Origin: Gordonia sp. KTR9
GTDB lineage: Bacteria > Actinomycetota > Actinomycetes > Mycobacteriales > Mycobacteriaceae
NCBI RefSeq assembly: GCF_000143885.2
Contig: NC_018581.1
Coordinates: forward strand, 62,001-126,000
DNA length: 64,000 nt
Direction of reading: 5' to 3'
The notes beneath the pieces were generated by a model. The model was not told where the DNA came from and searched no databases. It was given only the letters and a program-made list of their open reading frames with translations. The position numbers and the translations under genes are program-made. Numbering within the stretch: the stretch's first letter is position 1; each line of letters begins with the position of its first letter. This document shows, piece after piece, positions 9,562-17,938 of the stretch.

Positions 9562-10131
9562 TCACTGGGCCCACTCGGCGTCGGCCCAGTCCTGCCCTTC
9601 GGACACCGCGCCCATGGTGGTCTGGCCGTCGAGTGCTTCGCGGATGATGTCGGCGTGGCCGGAGTGATGGGCGGTCTCGCGGAGCAGATGGGCAATCATC
9701 GTGCGGATAGAAACCCACTCCCGCTCGGGTGCCCAGGGCGCGGTGGGCTGGGGGATGAGTTCGTCGAGACTCGCGGCGCCGGCGATCACGCGATCGAGTT
9801 CTGCCGCCGCGCGATCGTAGGCGTCCAGCCAGCCGGCCAGGGTCTCGTCGTCGCCCATCTCGTACTCGGTCATGGCCTGACTCATGTCGAACTCGGCGTT
9901 CTCGTCCCGTTCGGTGATGACGCGGGCAGCGTTCTCCTCGCCGTGTGCGAGGTGCTTGATGAGAGCGCCGATCGTGAGGGTGCTGACCGTCGACTGCTTC
10001 CGGGCGTCGTCGTCGGAGAGGTTGCGCGCCGTGATCTTCAGCATGTTGCGTTGGTCCTGCAGGACGGTCAGCAGTTCCTTCTTCTCGCCGGTGACCTCGA
10101 CGCTGAGTTCTGCGGGGGTGTAGGTGCTCAT
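9562..10131 (-). CDS. DinB / DUF664 family protein
   Basis: A 189-residue four-helix-bundle protein of the DinB/DUF664 superfamily. Metal-binding histidines are visible in ALIKHLAHGEENAARV (helix 2) and HLLRETAHHSGHADIIREA (C-terminal). Relatives include mycothiol- and bacillithiol-dependent transferases as well as uncharacterised members, so a thiol-S-transferase role is plausible but not shown. The ATG at 10131 follows GAGAGGAC with a seven-base gap. The frame stays open far upstream, but that part is a shadow of neighbouring sequence. It is divergent from the PPOX gene. Confidence 0.87.
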   Translation of the reverse strand: MSTYTPAELSVEVTGEKKELLTVLQDQRNMLKITARNLSDDDARKQSTVSTLTIGALIKHLAHGEENAARVITERDENAEFDMSQAMTEYEMGDDETLAGWLDAYDRAAAELDRVIAGAASLDELIPQPTAPWAPEREWVSIRTMIAHLLRETAHHSGHADIIREALDGQTTMGAVSEGQDWADAEWAQ

Positions 10132-10336
10132 GGTGTGTCCTCTCGATGTGTGTGAGGACCACGCTATGAGCGATAGAGGACAGTTTCGGTCCTCGTTGGT
10201 CAGCCCTGGTGAAAGCCACCCCGCAGAAGTGAATTGGCGACCATATGTCGCTCGGCGCGCTGTGGCGGGTGGTTTCCAGCAGGGGTGCCCCAGCAAACCT
10301 GTTGAGCCGACAGCCGTCGCGGGCGACCATGTCCGC
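10132..10336. promoter_or_regulatory. Divergent control region with inverted repeat
   Basis: A 205-bp gap between the divergent DinB and PPOX genes. It contains the inverted repeat GAGGAC (10176-10181) and GTCCTC (10189-10194) with a 7-base spacer, plus a further GTGAGGACC copy near 10152. These are candidates for an operator of a dimeric regulator. No promoter hexamers are clear. Confidence 0.3.
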
Positions 10337-10990
10337 ATGACCTCGAACGGCGGTACTCCGGTGGACGCGGCATCGCCGCTCTCGTCCTTGACGCGCAAAC
10401 CCGAGCGGGCAGCCGACCGCGCGTTGCTCGACGCCCTGCTCGACGAGGCGAAGGTCGGGACCCTGGGCACCGTCGTCGACGGCCTCCCCTGGTCGGTGCC
10501 GATGCTCTTCGCGCGGGACGGCGACTCGATCGTCCTGCACGGATCGACCGGGGCCGGTGCCCTGCGGCACGTGGCGGCGGGCGCGCCGGTGACCTTCACG
10601 GTGTTCGTCTTGGACGGGCTGGTCGTGGCCGACACCCTCTTCGACCATTCGGCGAACTACCGGTCGGCCGTCGTACGCGGTGTGCCCGAAGTCGCCGACG
10701 ATGCCCAGGCGGCATTGGAGATGTTGTCGGACAAACTCATTCCCGGTCGGGTCGCCGAAGTCCGGTCGACGACGCGCAAAGAGCTGGCGGCGACCGTCGC
10801 ACTGCGTCTGCCGATCGTCGACGGACAGTGGATCGCGAAGGCGCGGACCGGTGGGCCTGGTGGGGAGTCGGCGGAGTGGACCGGCGTCGTCCCCGTACGG
10901 ACGGTCTACGACGCCCCGGTGACCCACAGCGGGGAGTCGCCGCCGGATTCGGTGCGGGCGCTCGTGGACCCGTCGTGGGATGTTGGCTGA
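10337..10990 (+). CDS. PPOX-class (pyridoxamine 5'-phosphate oxidase fold) flavin-binding protein
   Basis: A 217-residue protein with the split-barrel flavin-binding fold. Segments seen: LLDEAKVGTLGTVVDGLPWSVPMLFARDGDSIVLHGSTGAGAL near the N-terminus, then NYRSAVVRGVPEVADDAQAALEMLSDKLIPGR, typical of the NimA-like/PPOX group that often has a redox or F420/FMN-linked role. I chose the ATG at 10337, which begins the compact protein, although the frame is open further upstream. It ends 24 bp before a strong hairpin and is convergent with the acyl-CoA synthetase. The substrate is unknown. Confidence 0.82.
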   Translation: MTSNGGTPVDAASPLSSLTRKPERAADRALLDALLDEAKVGTLGTVVDGLPWSVPMLFARDGDSIVLHGSTGAGALRHVAAGAPVTFTVFVLDGLVVADTLFDHSANYRSAVVRGVPEVADDAQAALEMLSDKLIPGRVAEVRSTTRKELAATVALRLPIVDGQWIAKARTGGPGGESAEWTGVVPVRTVYDAPVTHSGESPPDSVRALVDPSWDVG

Positions 10991-11013
10991 AGTGACCGGG
11001 AGGGATCGGAGAA

Positions 11014-11052
11014 GCGCAACCAGCGGATAGGGGTGTGACCCGCTGGTTGCGC
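11014..11052. terminator. Strong bidirectional hairpin
   Basis: Perfect 13-bp arms GCGCAACCAGCGG (11014-11026) and CCGCTGGTTGCGC (11040-11052) with a 13-base loop. It sits between the convergent PPOX and acyl-CoA synthetase genes and probably terminates both. Confidence 0.65.
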
Positions 11053-11189
11053 GTCCGGTGACCGCGTCGTGGGCCGGGCGAGGTCGTCGAAGCCCGGCCA
11101 GGCGCAGTCGGTCTTCGCGCGGCGGCGTCAGTGTCCGCGCAGTCGGTTCATCGCTCACACACGGTGAGGCCGTTACGCGCGAACGCGAC

Positions 11190-12767
11190 TCATCTCTGGC
11201 GCAGCAGGAACCGTTGGATCTTGCCGCTCGGGGTCTTGGGCAGGGCGTCGACGAAGTGCACGGTGCGCGGATAGGCGTGCGCGGCGAACCTCGTCTTGAC
11301 CAACTGCTGAAGCTCGGTTTCGAGAGCATCGGTGCCCTCGACCCCGTCCGCGAGGACGACGAACGCCTCCAGGACCTCGCCACGGAGCTCGTCGGGACGG
11401 CCCACGACGGCGACGTCGATGATCGACGGGTGGGTGATCAGGACGCTCTCGACGTCGAACGGGCCGATCCGGTACCCGGCCATGATGATCACGTCGTCGT
11501 CGCGTGCGGTGAAGAAGTAGCGGCCCTCGTCGTCCACCCGGCCGGTGTCGCCGGTCAGGTACCACCGGCCGTCGGGGGAGAACCGCTGCTCGGTCTTCTC
11601 CGGGGCGTCGAGGTAGCCCGAGAACCACATCAGCGGGCTGGCCGGGACGTCGATGGCGATCTGGCCGTCGACGACGCCCGCCGCGAAGCCGGGCATCGGC
11701 CGGCCCATCGAACCCGGGACCAGGGTCTCGTGGACCGACTCGTGCCAGTGGTTGTTGATGAACATGCCGTGCTCGGTCTGCCCGTAGTGGTCGCGGACCT
11801 CGGTGCCGATGGCGCCCAGCGCCCAGTCGATGACGTCAGGGGTCAGGGGTTCACCGGCCGAGGATGCCCGGCGGAGCGAGAACCCGGAGATGCGCGAGTC
11901 CTTGCTGAGCGAGCGGTAGACGGTCGGTGCCGCCGCGAAGTTGGTGACGCCGAGGTCGCCGAGGATCTTGGCGGTGAGTTCGGGGGTGAATCCGGCGTGC
12001 AGCAGCAGATTGCGCCGCCCGGCCGCCAGCGGGCCGAGCACACCGTAGTACAGCCCGTAGGCCCAGCCGGGGTCGGCGGCGTTCCAGAACACGTCGTCGG
12101 CCTGGACGTCGAGACCGAAGTGCATGTAGGCGACGAACGAGGCGAGCGCCTTGACCGGCACGGGAACGCCCTTCGGCGCACCGGTGGTACCGCTGGTGAA
12201 GAGCAGGATCAACGTCCCGTCGCCGCCGACCGCGACCGACTCGGTGACCGCGTCGTGCGAGGCGATGAGATCTTCGAACTGCTCGCCGGCGACCACCGTG
12301 GTGATGCCGTCGATCCCGGAGAGCTTGTCCGCCTGACTCGGCTCGGTGATGACGACCTTCGCGGCACCGGCCTGCAGGCGCATCTCGATCGCGGGGGTCG
12401 CGAAGGCGGTGAACAGCGGGATGTAGACCGCGCCGAGGCGAGCGATCGCCAGCAGCGAGACGACGAGCTCCTCGCGCTTGCCCATGAGGACGCCCACCGT
12501 GTCGCCGCGACCGACGCCCAGCTCCGCGAGAGCCGAGGCGAGTCGCTTGGACCGCTCGGCCAGCTCGCCGTAGGTGACATCAGTGGTGACCGGTCGGACG
12601 TCGCCGGACTGGTGATCGCCGGTCTGCTCGACCTCGATCACGGTGAAGGCGACCGCGTCGGGATCGTGTCCGTCGACGAGAAGCGACGCGGCGTCGGCGT
12701 CGGGCGCCCCGTAGATCGCCAACCAGCGGTCGACCAGGTCGGTGGGGGTCGTGGTGGCCTGTGTCAT
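11190..12767 (-). CDS. Acyl-CoA synthetase (AMP-forming)
   Basis: A 525-residue member of the ANL adenylating family, which makes acyl-AMP and then acyl-CoA. The AMP-binding P-loop LLFTSGTTGAPKG is at 188-200. Later motifs DHYGQTEHGMF and WYLTGDTGRVDDEGR are the acyl-adenylate core, and the catalytic lysine lies in LPKTPSGKIQRF at the C-terminus. The ATG at 12767 has GAGG seven bases upstream and is preferred to a frame extending to 12803. The profile resembles acetyl- or medium-chain-acyl-CoA synthetases. It is divergent from a GAF-LuxR regulator with a 95-bp gap, so that regulator may control it. Confidence 0.9.
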   Translation of the reverse strand: MTQATTTPTDLVDRWLAIYGAPDADAASLLVDGHDPDAVAFTVIEVEQTGDHQSGDVRPVTTDVTYGELAERSKRLASALAELGVGRGDTVGVLMGKREELVVSLLAIARLGAVYIPLFTAFATPAIEMRLQAGAAKVVITEPSQADKLSGIDGITTVVAGEQFEDLIASHDAVTESVAVGGDGTLILLFTSGTTGAPKGVPVPVKALASFVAYMHFGLDVQADDVFWNAADPGWAYGLYYGVLGPLAAGRRNLLLHAGFTPELTAKILGDLGVTNFAAAPTVYRSLSKDSRISGFSLRRASSAGEPLTPDVIDWALGAIGTEVRDHYGQTEHGMFINNHWHESVHETLVPGSMGRPMPGFAAGVVDGQIAIDVPASPLMWFSGYLDAPEKTEQRFSPDGRWYLTGDTGRVDDEGRYFFTARDDDVIIMAGYRIGPFDVESVLITHPSIIDVAVVGRPDELRGEVLEAFVVLADGVEGTDALETELQQLVKTRFAAHAYPRTVHFVDALPKTPSGKIQRFLLRQR

Positions 12768-12862
12768 CGTGAACCTCGCTCTTGACTGAGTAAGCTGAGT
12801 CACAGTGTCCTCCGCGGACGACTTCCTGGAACACCCTCCGAAGAGGGGGAGAGTGAGGTGAG

Positions 12863-13666
12863 ATGCCCGAGCCGCTGAGCGGGATCGTCACCGACGCGCT
12901 GCGCCGGGTTCGCAAGTCCAGCGGGGTGCCGCTGGCCTTCGCAGGTGTCCTGAACGGGCCATCGAACCTGCGTCTGCAGCACTTCGCCGGCTCGACGGTC
13001 GGAGCTTTGAGGGGGGTGTCGGTCGACGTCGGGCACGGGCTGGGCGGCAAGGTCGTCTCGCTGAACCGTCCGATGGTCGTCGACGACTACCTCCGCACCC
13101 CGCGCATCACCCATCGCTACAACACGATCATCGAGCGAGAGGGGTTGCGCGCCATGATGGCCGCGCCGGTGATCGTCGATCGGACGCCCGTGGCGGTGCT
13201 CTACGGCGCGCTGCACACCCCGGACCCGATCGGCGGACGGATGCTCGACGTCCTCGCCATGGAGGCCCGCACCGTCGAACACGAGATCGTCGCGTCGCGC
13301 GCGCGGCTCGAACACGCCGCCCGGGACGAGGCGGAGATGCGTGACCGGATGACCGCGGCCTACACACGACTCCGATCGCTGGTGGACACCGTCGACGACG
13401 ACCGGCTTGCCGACGAGCTCGCCGCGATCACCGAGGTCCTGGTCGCGGCGAACCCGGCAGCGCGGACGCAGGTGGATCTGACCGGGCGCGAGCAGGACGT
13501 GATCTCCCTTGCCGCACTGGGATACTCGAATGCGCGGATCGCCGAGACGCTCGGCGTGACCGTGTACACGGTGAAGGGCTACATGAAAGATGCGATGCGC
13601 AAGCTCGGGGCGTCGTCGCGGCTGGAGGCCGTGGTGACCGCCCGCAGCGCGGGTCTCCTGCCCTGA
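12863..13666 (+). CDS. GAF-domain LuxR-family transcriptional regulator
   Basis: A 267-residue regulator. Residues about 20-135 form a GAF sensor (GKVVSLNRPMVVDDYL and MMAAPVIVDRTPVAVLYGAL), followed by a helical linker (about 150-195) and a LuxR helix-turn-helix at about 205-265 (LTGREQDVISLAALGYSNARIAETLGV). The ATG has GAGGTGAG close upstream. It is divergent from the acyl-CoA synthetase and is likely to respond to a small ligand in that catabolic pathway, which is inference from position. The gene is followed directly by the 34-bp tandem repeat array. Confidence 0.88.
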   Translation: MPEPLSGIVTDALRRVRKSSGVPLAFAGVLNGPSNLRLQHFAGSTVGALRGVSVDVGHGLGGKVVSLNRPMVVDDYLRTPRITHRYNTIIEREGLRAMMAAPVIVDRTPVAVLYGALHTPDPIGGRMLDVLAMEARTVEHEIVASRARLEHAARDEAEMRDRMTAAYTRLRSLVDTVDDDRLADELAAITEVLVAANPAARTQVDLTGREQDVISLAALGYSNARIAETLGVTVYTVKGYMKDAMRKLGASSRLEAVVTARSAGLLP

Positions 13667-13674
13667 CGACCTCC

Positions 13675-13815
13675 GCTCCCTGAGGAGCGAGCTTGCGAGC
13701 GTCACCCTGCTCCCTGAGGAGCGAGCTTGCGAGCGTCACCCTGCTCCCTGAGGAGCGAGCTTGCGAGCGTCACCCTGCTCCCTGAGGAGCGAGCTTGCGA
13801 GCGTCACGAAGGGTC
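13675..13815 (+). repeat. Tandem array of four 34-bp units (dispersed GCTCCCTGAGGAGC repeat family)
   Basis: Four copies begin at 13675, 13709, 13743 and 13777. Each is exactly 34 bp and starts with the small palindrome GCTCCCTGAGGAGC, followed by GAGCTTGCGAGCGTCAC and CCT. The last copy ends instead in GAAGGGTC. Within each unit GCGAGC is repeated directly around TT. The array begins eight bases after the LuxR stop codon. Related copies occur at 27.37, 33.5 and 38.3-38.5 kb. Confidence 0.95.
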
Positions 13816-13868
13816 TCGCAACCCCGTCGGAGGGTTGATCCGCGCGCGGAGGGGTAACACCGGGTTCC

Positions 13869-14756
13869 ATGCGAACACTCTCGGTGGCACTGCTGACCGC
13901 CGCTCTGCTCGGAACACTCCTCGTCGCCGCGCCGGCAACGTCGACGGCGGCACCCGCCGAGACGTGTGGCACCGAGCTCCGCCCCGCCGACCGGGAGCGG
14001 CTCGTCGAGCTCAGTACCTATGAGCGTGATTCGCGAGACCTGCCCCTGGTACAGCTACGACGCAACGTCACGAAGCTGTACGGGATCGTGGACATCCTCA
14101 CCGACCGTCGCGACCGCCGCGGGCTCTTCGCTCTGGGACTTGCCGCGGTGGAACGCGACGCGGTGATGCCCCTGCAGAACAACCCGCGCGTCTTCCAGAC
14201 CCCGCGATGGGCCCCGGTGATCAGCCTCGAACTCCTCAACCGGTTCCTCGACGCCGTGCGCGGCGAGTTCGGGGGCGGTCCGGTCGCATCCCAGTGGCGG
14301 CACTACTTCGACATGGCGGCCGACTGCGCTGTCCCGGGCCAGCGGGTGGCGATGGCCGGGTACAACTCGCACATCACGGTCGACCTCGCCTACGCGACGG
14401 CCGCCTCCCGCGCGACGACTGGAAACGCGCGTGACTTCTTCTTCATCGTCGATGCCATTGCAGCGCATGGGAACTCGATTGTGACATCCACACTTCGGGA
14501 GTACGGCGTCGACCTCGGACCGATCTTCCGGTTCTACACCGTCGGGGAGGGCCTCGACCGTGTGGCCGGCGCCGGCCGGGCCACCGGGCCGATGCTGCGG
14601 GCCGCCGACGTCGGCTACAACGTGCTCACATTCCGCAACGGCCTCGCGCTCCAAGACGGCCGTGCGGCTGCCGGTGCGCGTGGCGATGTCCGCGCGCTCT
14701 GGAACACCGGGGAGACCGCGCTCACCGCGTTCCAGCGTCTCGGCCTGATCCGGTGA
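13869..14756 (+). CDS. Secreted DUF5995-family protein
   Basis: A 295-residue exported protein. A signal peptide covers residues 1 to about 28 (LLTAALLGTLLVAAPATSTAA). The core segment SQWRHYFDMAADCAVPGQ followed by VAMAGYNSHITVDLAYATAA resembles the conserved AGMNAHINHDL region I recall for DUF5995, a helical family of unknown function. Cys35 and the cysteine near residue 155 could form a disulfide outside the cell. The start codon is ATG with GGAGGGG at a rather long distance. It is followed by a hairpin at 14939-14974. The biochemical role is unknown. Confidence 0.75.
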   Translation: MRTLSVALLTAALLGTLLVAAPATSTAAPAETCGTELRPADRERLVELSTYERDSRDLPLVQLRRNVTKLYGIVDILTDRRDRRGLFALGLAAVERDAVMPLQNNPRVFQTPRWAPVISLELLNRFLDAVRGEFGGGPVASQWRHYFDMAADCAVPGQRVAMAGYNSHITVDLAYATAASRATTGNARDFFFIVDAIAAHGNSIVTSTLREYGVDLGPIFRFYTVGEGLDRVAGAGRATGPMLRAADVGYNVLTFRNGLALQDGRAAAGARGDVRALWNTGETALTAFQRLGLIR

Positions 14757-14938
14757 CCGGCGGGACACTGTGCCCGGACGCCCTCGGCACGTGGTGGTGA
14801 CCCGGCGGAATAACTTTCCGATCGCCGCAGTTGTACCCCGCGACGGTGACGGACTCAATGCCCCGGGTCCCACCCTTTTGCCGCTTCGAGCGGCCTGTTT
14901 GCCGAGAGGCGCACTGACCGGCACCGTCCCACAACACG

Positions 14939-14974
14939 CCGAAGCCGCCGATCCCTCAGGGTCGGCGGCTTCGG
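14939..14974. terminator. Bidirectional hairpin terminator
   Basis: Arms CCGAAGCCGCCGA (14939-14951) and TCGGCGGCTTCGG (14962-14974) with a 10-base loop. ACAACAC upstream and TGTTGT downstream can extend the stem past a bulge. It lies between the convergent DUF5995 and SAP/Rho-N-like genes. Confidence 0.65.
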
Positions 14975-14999
14975 TGTTGTCGGACCGGTTCGTCCCGGA

Positions 15000-15275
15000 T
15001 CAGTGATCCCGCAACTTCTCGATGAGCTCGTCCTTCTTCAGATCCGAGTAGCCGGACAGGTCGAGTTCCTTGGCGCGCTTCTTGAGTTCGTCGACGGTCC
15101 AGTCCTCGTAGGAGCCGGACTTTCCGCCGCTCTTGCCGACGTCCGAACGCGAACTGTTGGCGGCGGCGTTGGCGATGCGCGCGGACTTCTCCTTCGAGTT
15201 CCCCTCGTCGCGCAGCTTCTCGTAGAGTTCGTCGTCCTTGACCGAGGGTCCGGGGTCCTTCTTGTTCTGTGCCAT
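15000..15275 (-). CDS. Small charged protein with Rho-N/SAP-like C-terminus (DUF7218-like)
   Basis: A 91-residue, highly charged soluble protein. The N-terminal half (KDDELYEKLRDEGNSKEKSARIANAAANS) has the pattern of DUF7218 stress-type small proteins. The C-terminal about 35 residues (TVDELKKRAKELDLSGYSDLKKDELIEKLRDH) fit the Rho termination factor N-terminal/SAP helix-extended-helix, a nucleic-acid-binding fold. The start at 15275 is fixed by GAGGAGG upstream. It is a single-gene unit and may bind DNA or RNA. The actual role is unknown. Confidence 0.85.
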   Translation of the reverse strand: MAQNKKDPGPSVKDDELYEKLRDEGNSKEKSARIANAAANSSRSDVGKSGGKSGSYEDWTVDELKKRAKELDLSGYSDLKKDELIEKLRDH

Positions 15276-15531
15276 GGTCGACCTCCTCGTGATCGAACGT
15301 GAGTGGTGGTTCCTCTTCGGAGTGCCCGCGCGCCCGCGGCGCGAAACAAACCCGGGCCGTGCGACACGACCGACTATCAATAGTGGACGTTGTCCACTCC
15401 CAGTGGACCGGCGATCGACCTACGGATAAGGTTGTGACGATGTGTTCCGGCGATGCCGCGGTGCGTCGCTTCGCCCGCGGACACACGTCGCACACGTACC
15501 CCGAACAACGCAGTTGCGGAAGGAAGAGCGC

Positions 15532-16620
15532 ATGTCGCAGACAGTCAAGGGAGTCATCTCGCGCAGCAAGAAGGCGCCGACGGAGGTCGTGGACGTGGTG
15601 ATCCCGGACCCGGGCGCACGCGATGTGGTCGTGGCGATCAAGGCATGCGGTGTCTGCCACACGGACCTGGCCTACCGCGAGGGCGGCATCAACGACGAGT
15701 ATCCGTTCCTGCTCGGCCACGAGGCCGCGGGTGTGGTCGAGTCGGTCGGTTCCGACGTCACCCATGTGGAGGTCGGGGACTTCGTCGTCCTGAACTGGCG
15801 TGCGGTGTGCGGGCAGTGTCGTGCCTGTAAGCGCGGACGCCCCTGGTACTGCTTCGACACCTTCAACGCCAGCGTCCCGATGACCCTGACCGACGGCACC
15901 GAACTGACCCCGGCGCTGGGTATCGGCGCGTTCGCCGAGAAGACCCTCATTCACGAATTGCAGTGCACCAAGGTCAATCCCGACACCGACCCGGCCGTGG
16001 CCGGGCTGCTCGGCTGCGGTGTGATGGCCGGTATCGGCGCGGCGATGAACACCGGCAACGTCGGTCGTGGCGACTCGGTCGCGGTCATCGGCTGCGGCGG
16101 TGTCGGTGATGCCGCGATCGCCGGCGCCCGCCTGGCCGGTGCGACGACCATCATCGCGATCGACCGCGACGCGTCGAAGCTCGAGTGGGCGAGAGACCTC
16201 GGTGCCACCCACACCATCGACGGCTCGAAGGTCGACGACGTGATCGCGGCGGTGCAGGAACTCACCGACGGCAACGGCGCCGACGTCGTCATCGACGCGG
16301 TCGGCCGCCCGGAGACCTACAAGCAGGCCTTCTACGCCCGCGACCTCGCCGGCGTCGTCGTGCTCGTCGGTGTGCCGACCCCGGAGATGACGCTGGAGAT
16401 GCCGCTGGTGGACTTCTTCTCCCGCGGCGGCGCGCTCAAGTCCTCGTGGTACGGCGACTGCCTGCCCGAGCGTGACTTCCCGATGCTCATCGACCTCTAC
16501 GAACAGGGCCGCCTGCCGCTGGACAAGTTCGTCACCGAACGCATCGGCATCGACGACGTCGAAGCGGCGTTCTCGGCGATGGAGGCCGGCAAGGTGCTGC
16601 GTTCGGTGGTGGAACTCTGA
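15532..16620 (+). CDS. mscR: S-(hydroxymethyl)mycothiol dehydrogenase
   Basis: A 362-residue zinc-dependent medium-chain dehydrogenase that oxidises the formaldehyde-mycothiol adduct with NAD, and in mycobacteria also reduces S-nitrosomycothiol. Catalytic zinc ligands are Cys42 (ACGVCHTD) and His63 (LLGHEAAG). Structural zinc cysteines are 93, 96, 99 and 107 ([15 protein letters not shown]). The Rossmann motif [12 protein letters not shown] follows. Segments such as [20 protein letters not shown] and the C-terminal [10 protein letters not shown] match the M. tuberculosis enzyme Rv2259 as I recall it. AGGAAG precedes ATG 15532. The next gene overlaps its stop by one base, giving a two-gene unit for formaldehyde and nitrosative stress. 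Confidence 0.96.
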   Translation: MSQTVKGVISRSKKAPTEVVDVVIPDPGARDVVVAIKACGVCHTDLAYREGGINDEYPFLLGHEAAGVVESVGSDVTHVEVGDFVVLNWRAVCGQCRACKRGRPWYCFDTFNASVPMTLTDGTELTPALGIGAFAEKTLIHELQCTKVNPDTDPAVAGLLGCGVMAGIGAAMNTGNVGRGDSVAVIGCGGVGDAAIAGARLAGATTIIAIDRDASKLEWARDLGATHTIDGSKVDDVIAAVQELTDGNGADVVIDAVGRPETYKQAFYARDLAGVVVLVGVPTPEMTLEMPLVDFFSRGGALKSSWYGDCLPERDFPMLIDLYEQGRLPLDKFVTERIGIDDVEAAFSAMEAGKVLRSVVEL

Positions 16621-17249
16621 TGTCGGATCTGCGCATCGACAACGTCGTCACCTCGGGCACCTTCAGTCTCGACGGCGGAACCTGGGACGTCGACAACAAC
16701 GTGTGGCTCGTCGGCAATGACGACGAGGTGATCATCATCGACGCCGCGCACTCGGCGAAGCCGATCCTCGACGGCGTCGGCAACCGCACGGTGAAGGCAA
16801 TCGTGCTCACGCACGGCCACAACGACCACGTGACCGTTGCCCCGGAACTGTCGCAGGCCACCGGCGCGCCGATTCTGCTGCATCCCGGCGACGACATGCT
16901 CTGGAACGACACCCATCCCGATGTCGCGCACCAGGACCTCGAGGACGGCCAGAAGATCGGTGTCGCCGGTACCGAGCTGACGATCATCAACACCCCGGGC
17001 CATTCGCCGGGCTCGTCGGTGATCCATCTGCCCGAGGCGAAGGTGCTGTTCTCCGGCGACACCCTGTTCCAGGGCGGGCCGGGCGCGACGGGTCGCTCGT
17101 ACTCGAGCTTCCCCACGATCATTGCCTCGATCGCCGAGAAGATCTTCACCCTCGACCCCGAGACCAAGGTTTATACCGGCCACGGCGACGGCACGACCGT
17201 CGGCACCGAGGCCCCTCACCTGGAGGAGTGGATCAAGCGGGGTAGCTGA
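16620..17249 (+). CDS. Metallo-beta-lactamase-fold hydrolase, mscR partner
   Basis: A 209-residue soluble enzyme with the glyoxalase II/metallo-beta-lactamase fold. The di-metal motif HGHNDH, a second histidine in TPGHSPGSS, the aspartate in FSGDTLF and the final GHGDGTT are all present. The ATG overlaps the mscR stop (TGATG), so translation is coupled. By position and fold the likely job is hydrolysis of the S-formyl-mycothiol product of MscR to formate and mycothiol. That is inference from context, and the same pair occurs in mycobacteria (Rv2259-Rv2260). Confidence 0.9.
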   Translation: MSDLRIDNVVTSGTFSLDGGTWDVDNNVWLVGNDDEVIIIDAAHSAKPILDGVGNRTVKAIVLTHGHNDHVTVAPELSQATGAPILLHPGDDMLWNDTHPDVAHQDLEDGQKIGVAGTELTIINTPGHSPGSSVIHLPEAKVLFSGDTLFQGGPGATGRSYSSFPTIIASIAEKIFTLDPETKVYTGHGDGTTVGTEAPHLEEWIKRGS

Positions 17250-17312
17250 CCGGCGACTGCGTGAAGGCGGCACCGGGATCTGTGAGTCGTCGTGTGCGGG
17301 TAGCGTGCGGCC

Positions 17313-17765
17313 ATGAAATGGGTGCGGGCGGCATGGGTGGTCTTGGGAGTGCTCGGCGTCGCGTTCGCGGTGTGGAACGCGTTCGAACCTGCTGGCTGGT
17401 CGTCGATGTCGTGCGGCAAGATCGGCGAACTGGACGAGCCTGGTGTTCGCGCAGACGCGACGTGTGATGACCCGGTGTGGTTCGTGTACGGCGCATGGCC
17501 GCCGGTGACTGTCGGTGTCTTGCTGAGTGCCGCACCTGTTGTCGCCGCGCTGGTGATGCGCTGGTGGGTGTCGTGGCTGGCGGTAGCGGCGCTGGCGGGT
17601 GTGACCGTCTATGGGTTGGCGCACTGGACCGGCTTCTGGGGGCTGCTGATGGTCGGCGGCGCCCCCATGACGGTGACCGCAATTGTGATCGCGGCATCCC
17701 ACCTCGGCGTGACGGCGTACCGCGATTCGCGGCGCGCGACAACTGCCGAGTTCGCACCACGGTGA
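17313..17765 (+). CDS. Small integral membrane protein, unknown
   Basis: A 150-residue protein with four predicted membrane helices: about 5-22, 62-80, 84-102 and 108-128. Two cysteines (SCGKIGELDEPGVRADATC) lie in the first outside loop and could be disulfide-bonded. No known family is recognised. It follows the MBL gene by 63 bp on the same strand and may be a separate unit. Confidence 0.75.
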   Translation: MKWVRAAWVVLGVLGVAFAVWNAFEPAGWSSMSCGKIGELDEPGVRADATCDDPVWFVYGAWPPVTVGVLLSAAPVVAALVMRWWVSWLAVAALAGVTVYGLAHWTGFWGLLMVGGAPMTVTAIVIAASHLGVTAYRDSRRATTAEFAPR

Positions 17766-17938
17766 CGCCCGGTAAGTGCTCTGTGGTGCAACGGATTTCG
17801 TCATCAGGGGCGAAATGTTGCGGGTTCTTGATCGGACTGTTCCCGTTGAGGCGCACGCCGGACGCGGGTTTGTCGGGAGGCGAGTGTTAGTCTCAATAAC
17901 AACATAAGTAACTTGAGCACCATGATCCGGAGTTCGGA

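Noticed and set aside
9545..11383. 612-codon frame on the - strand
   Set aside because: It crosses the DinB, PPOX and acyl-CoA synthetase genes in a different frame, with very high Arg/Pro content and no recognisable domain.
13675..13815. CRISPR array
   Set aside because: The 34-bp units abut directly with no unique spacers and no cas genes are present.
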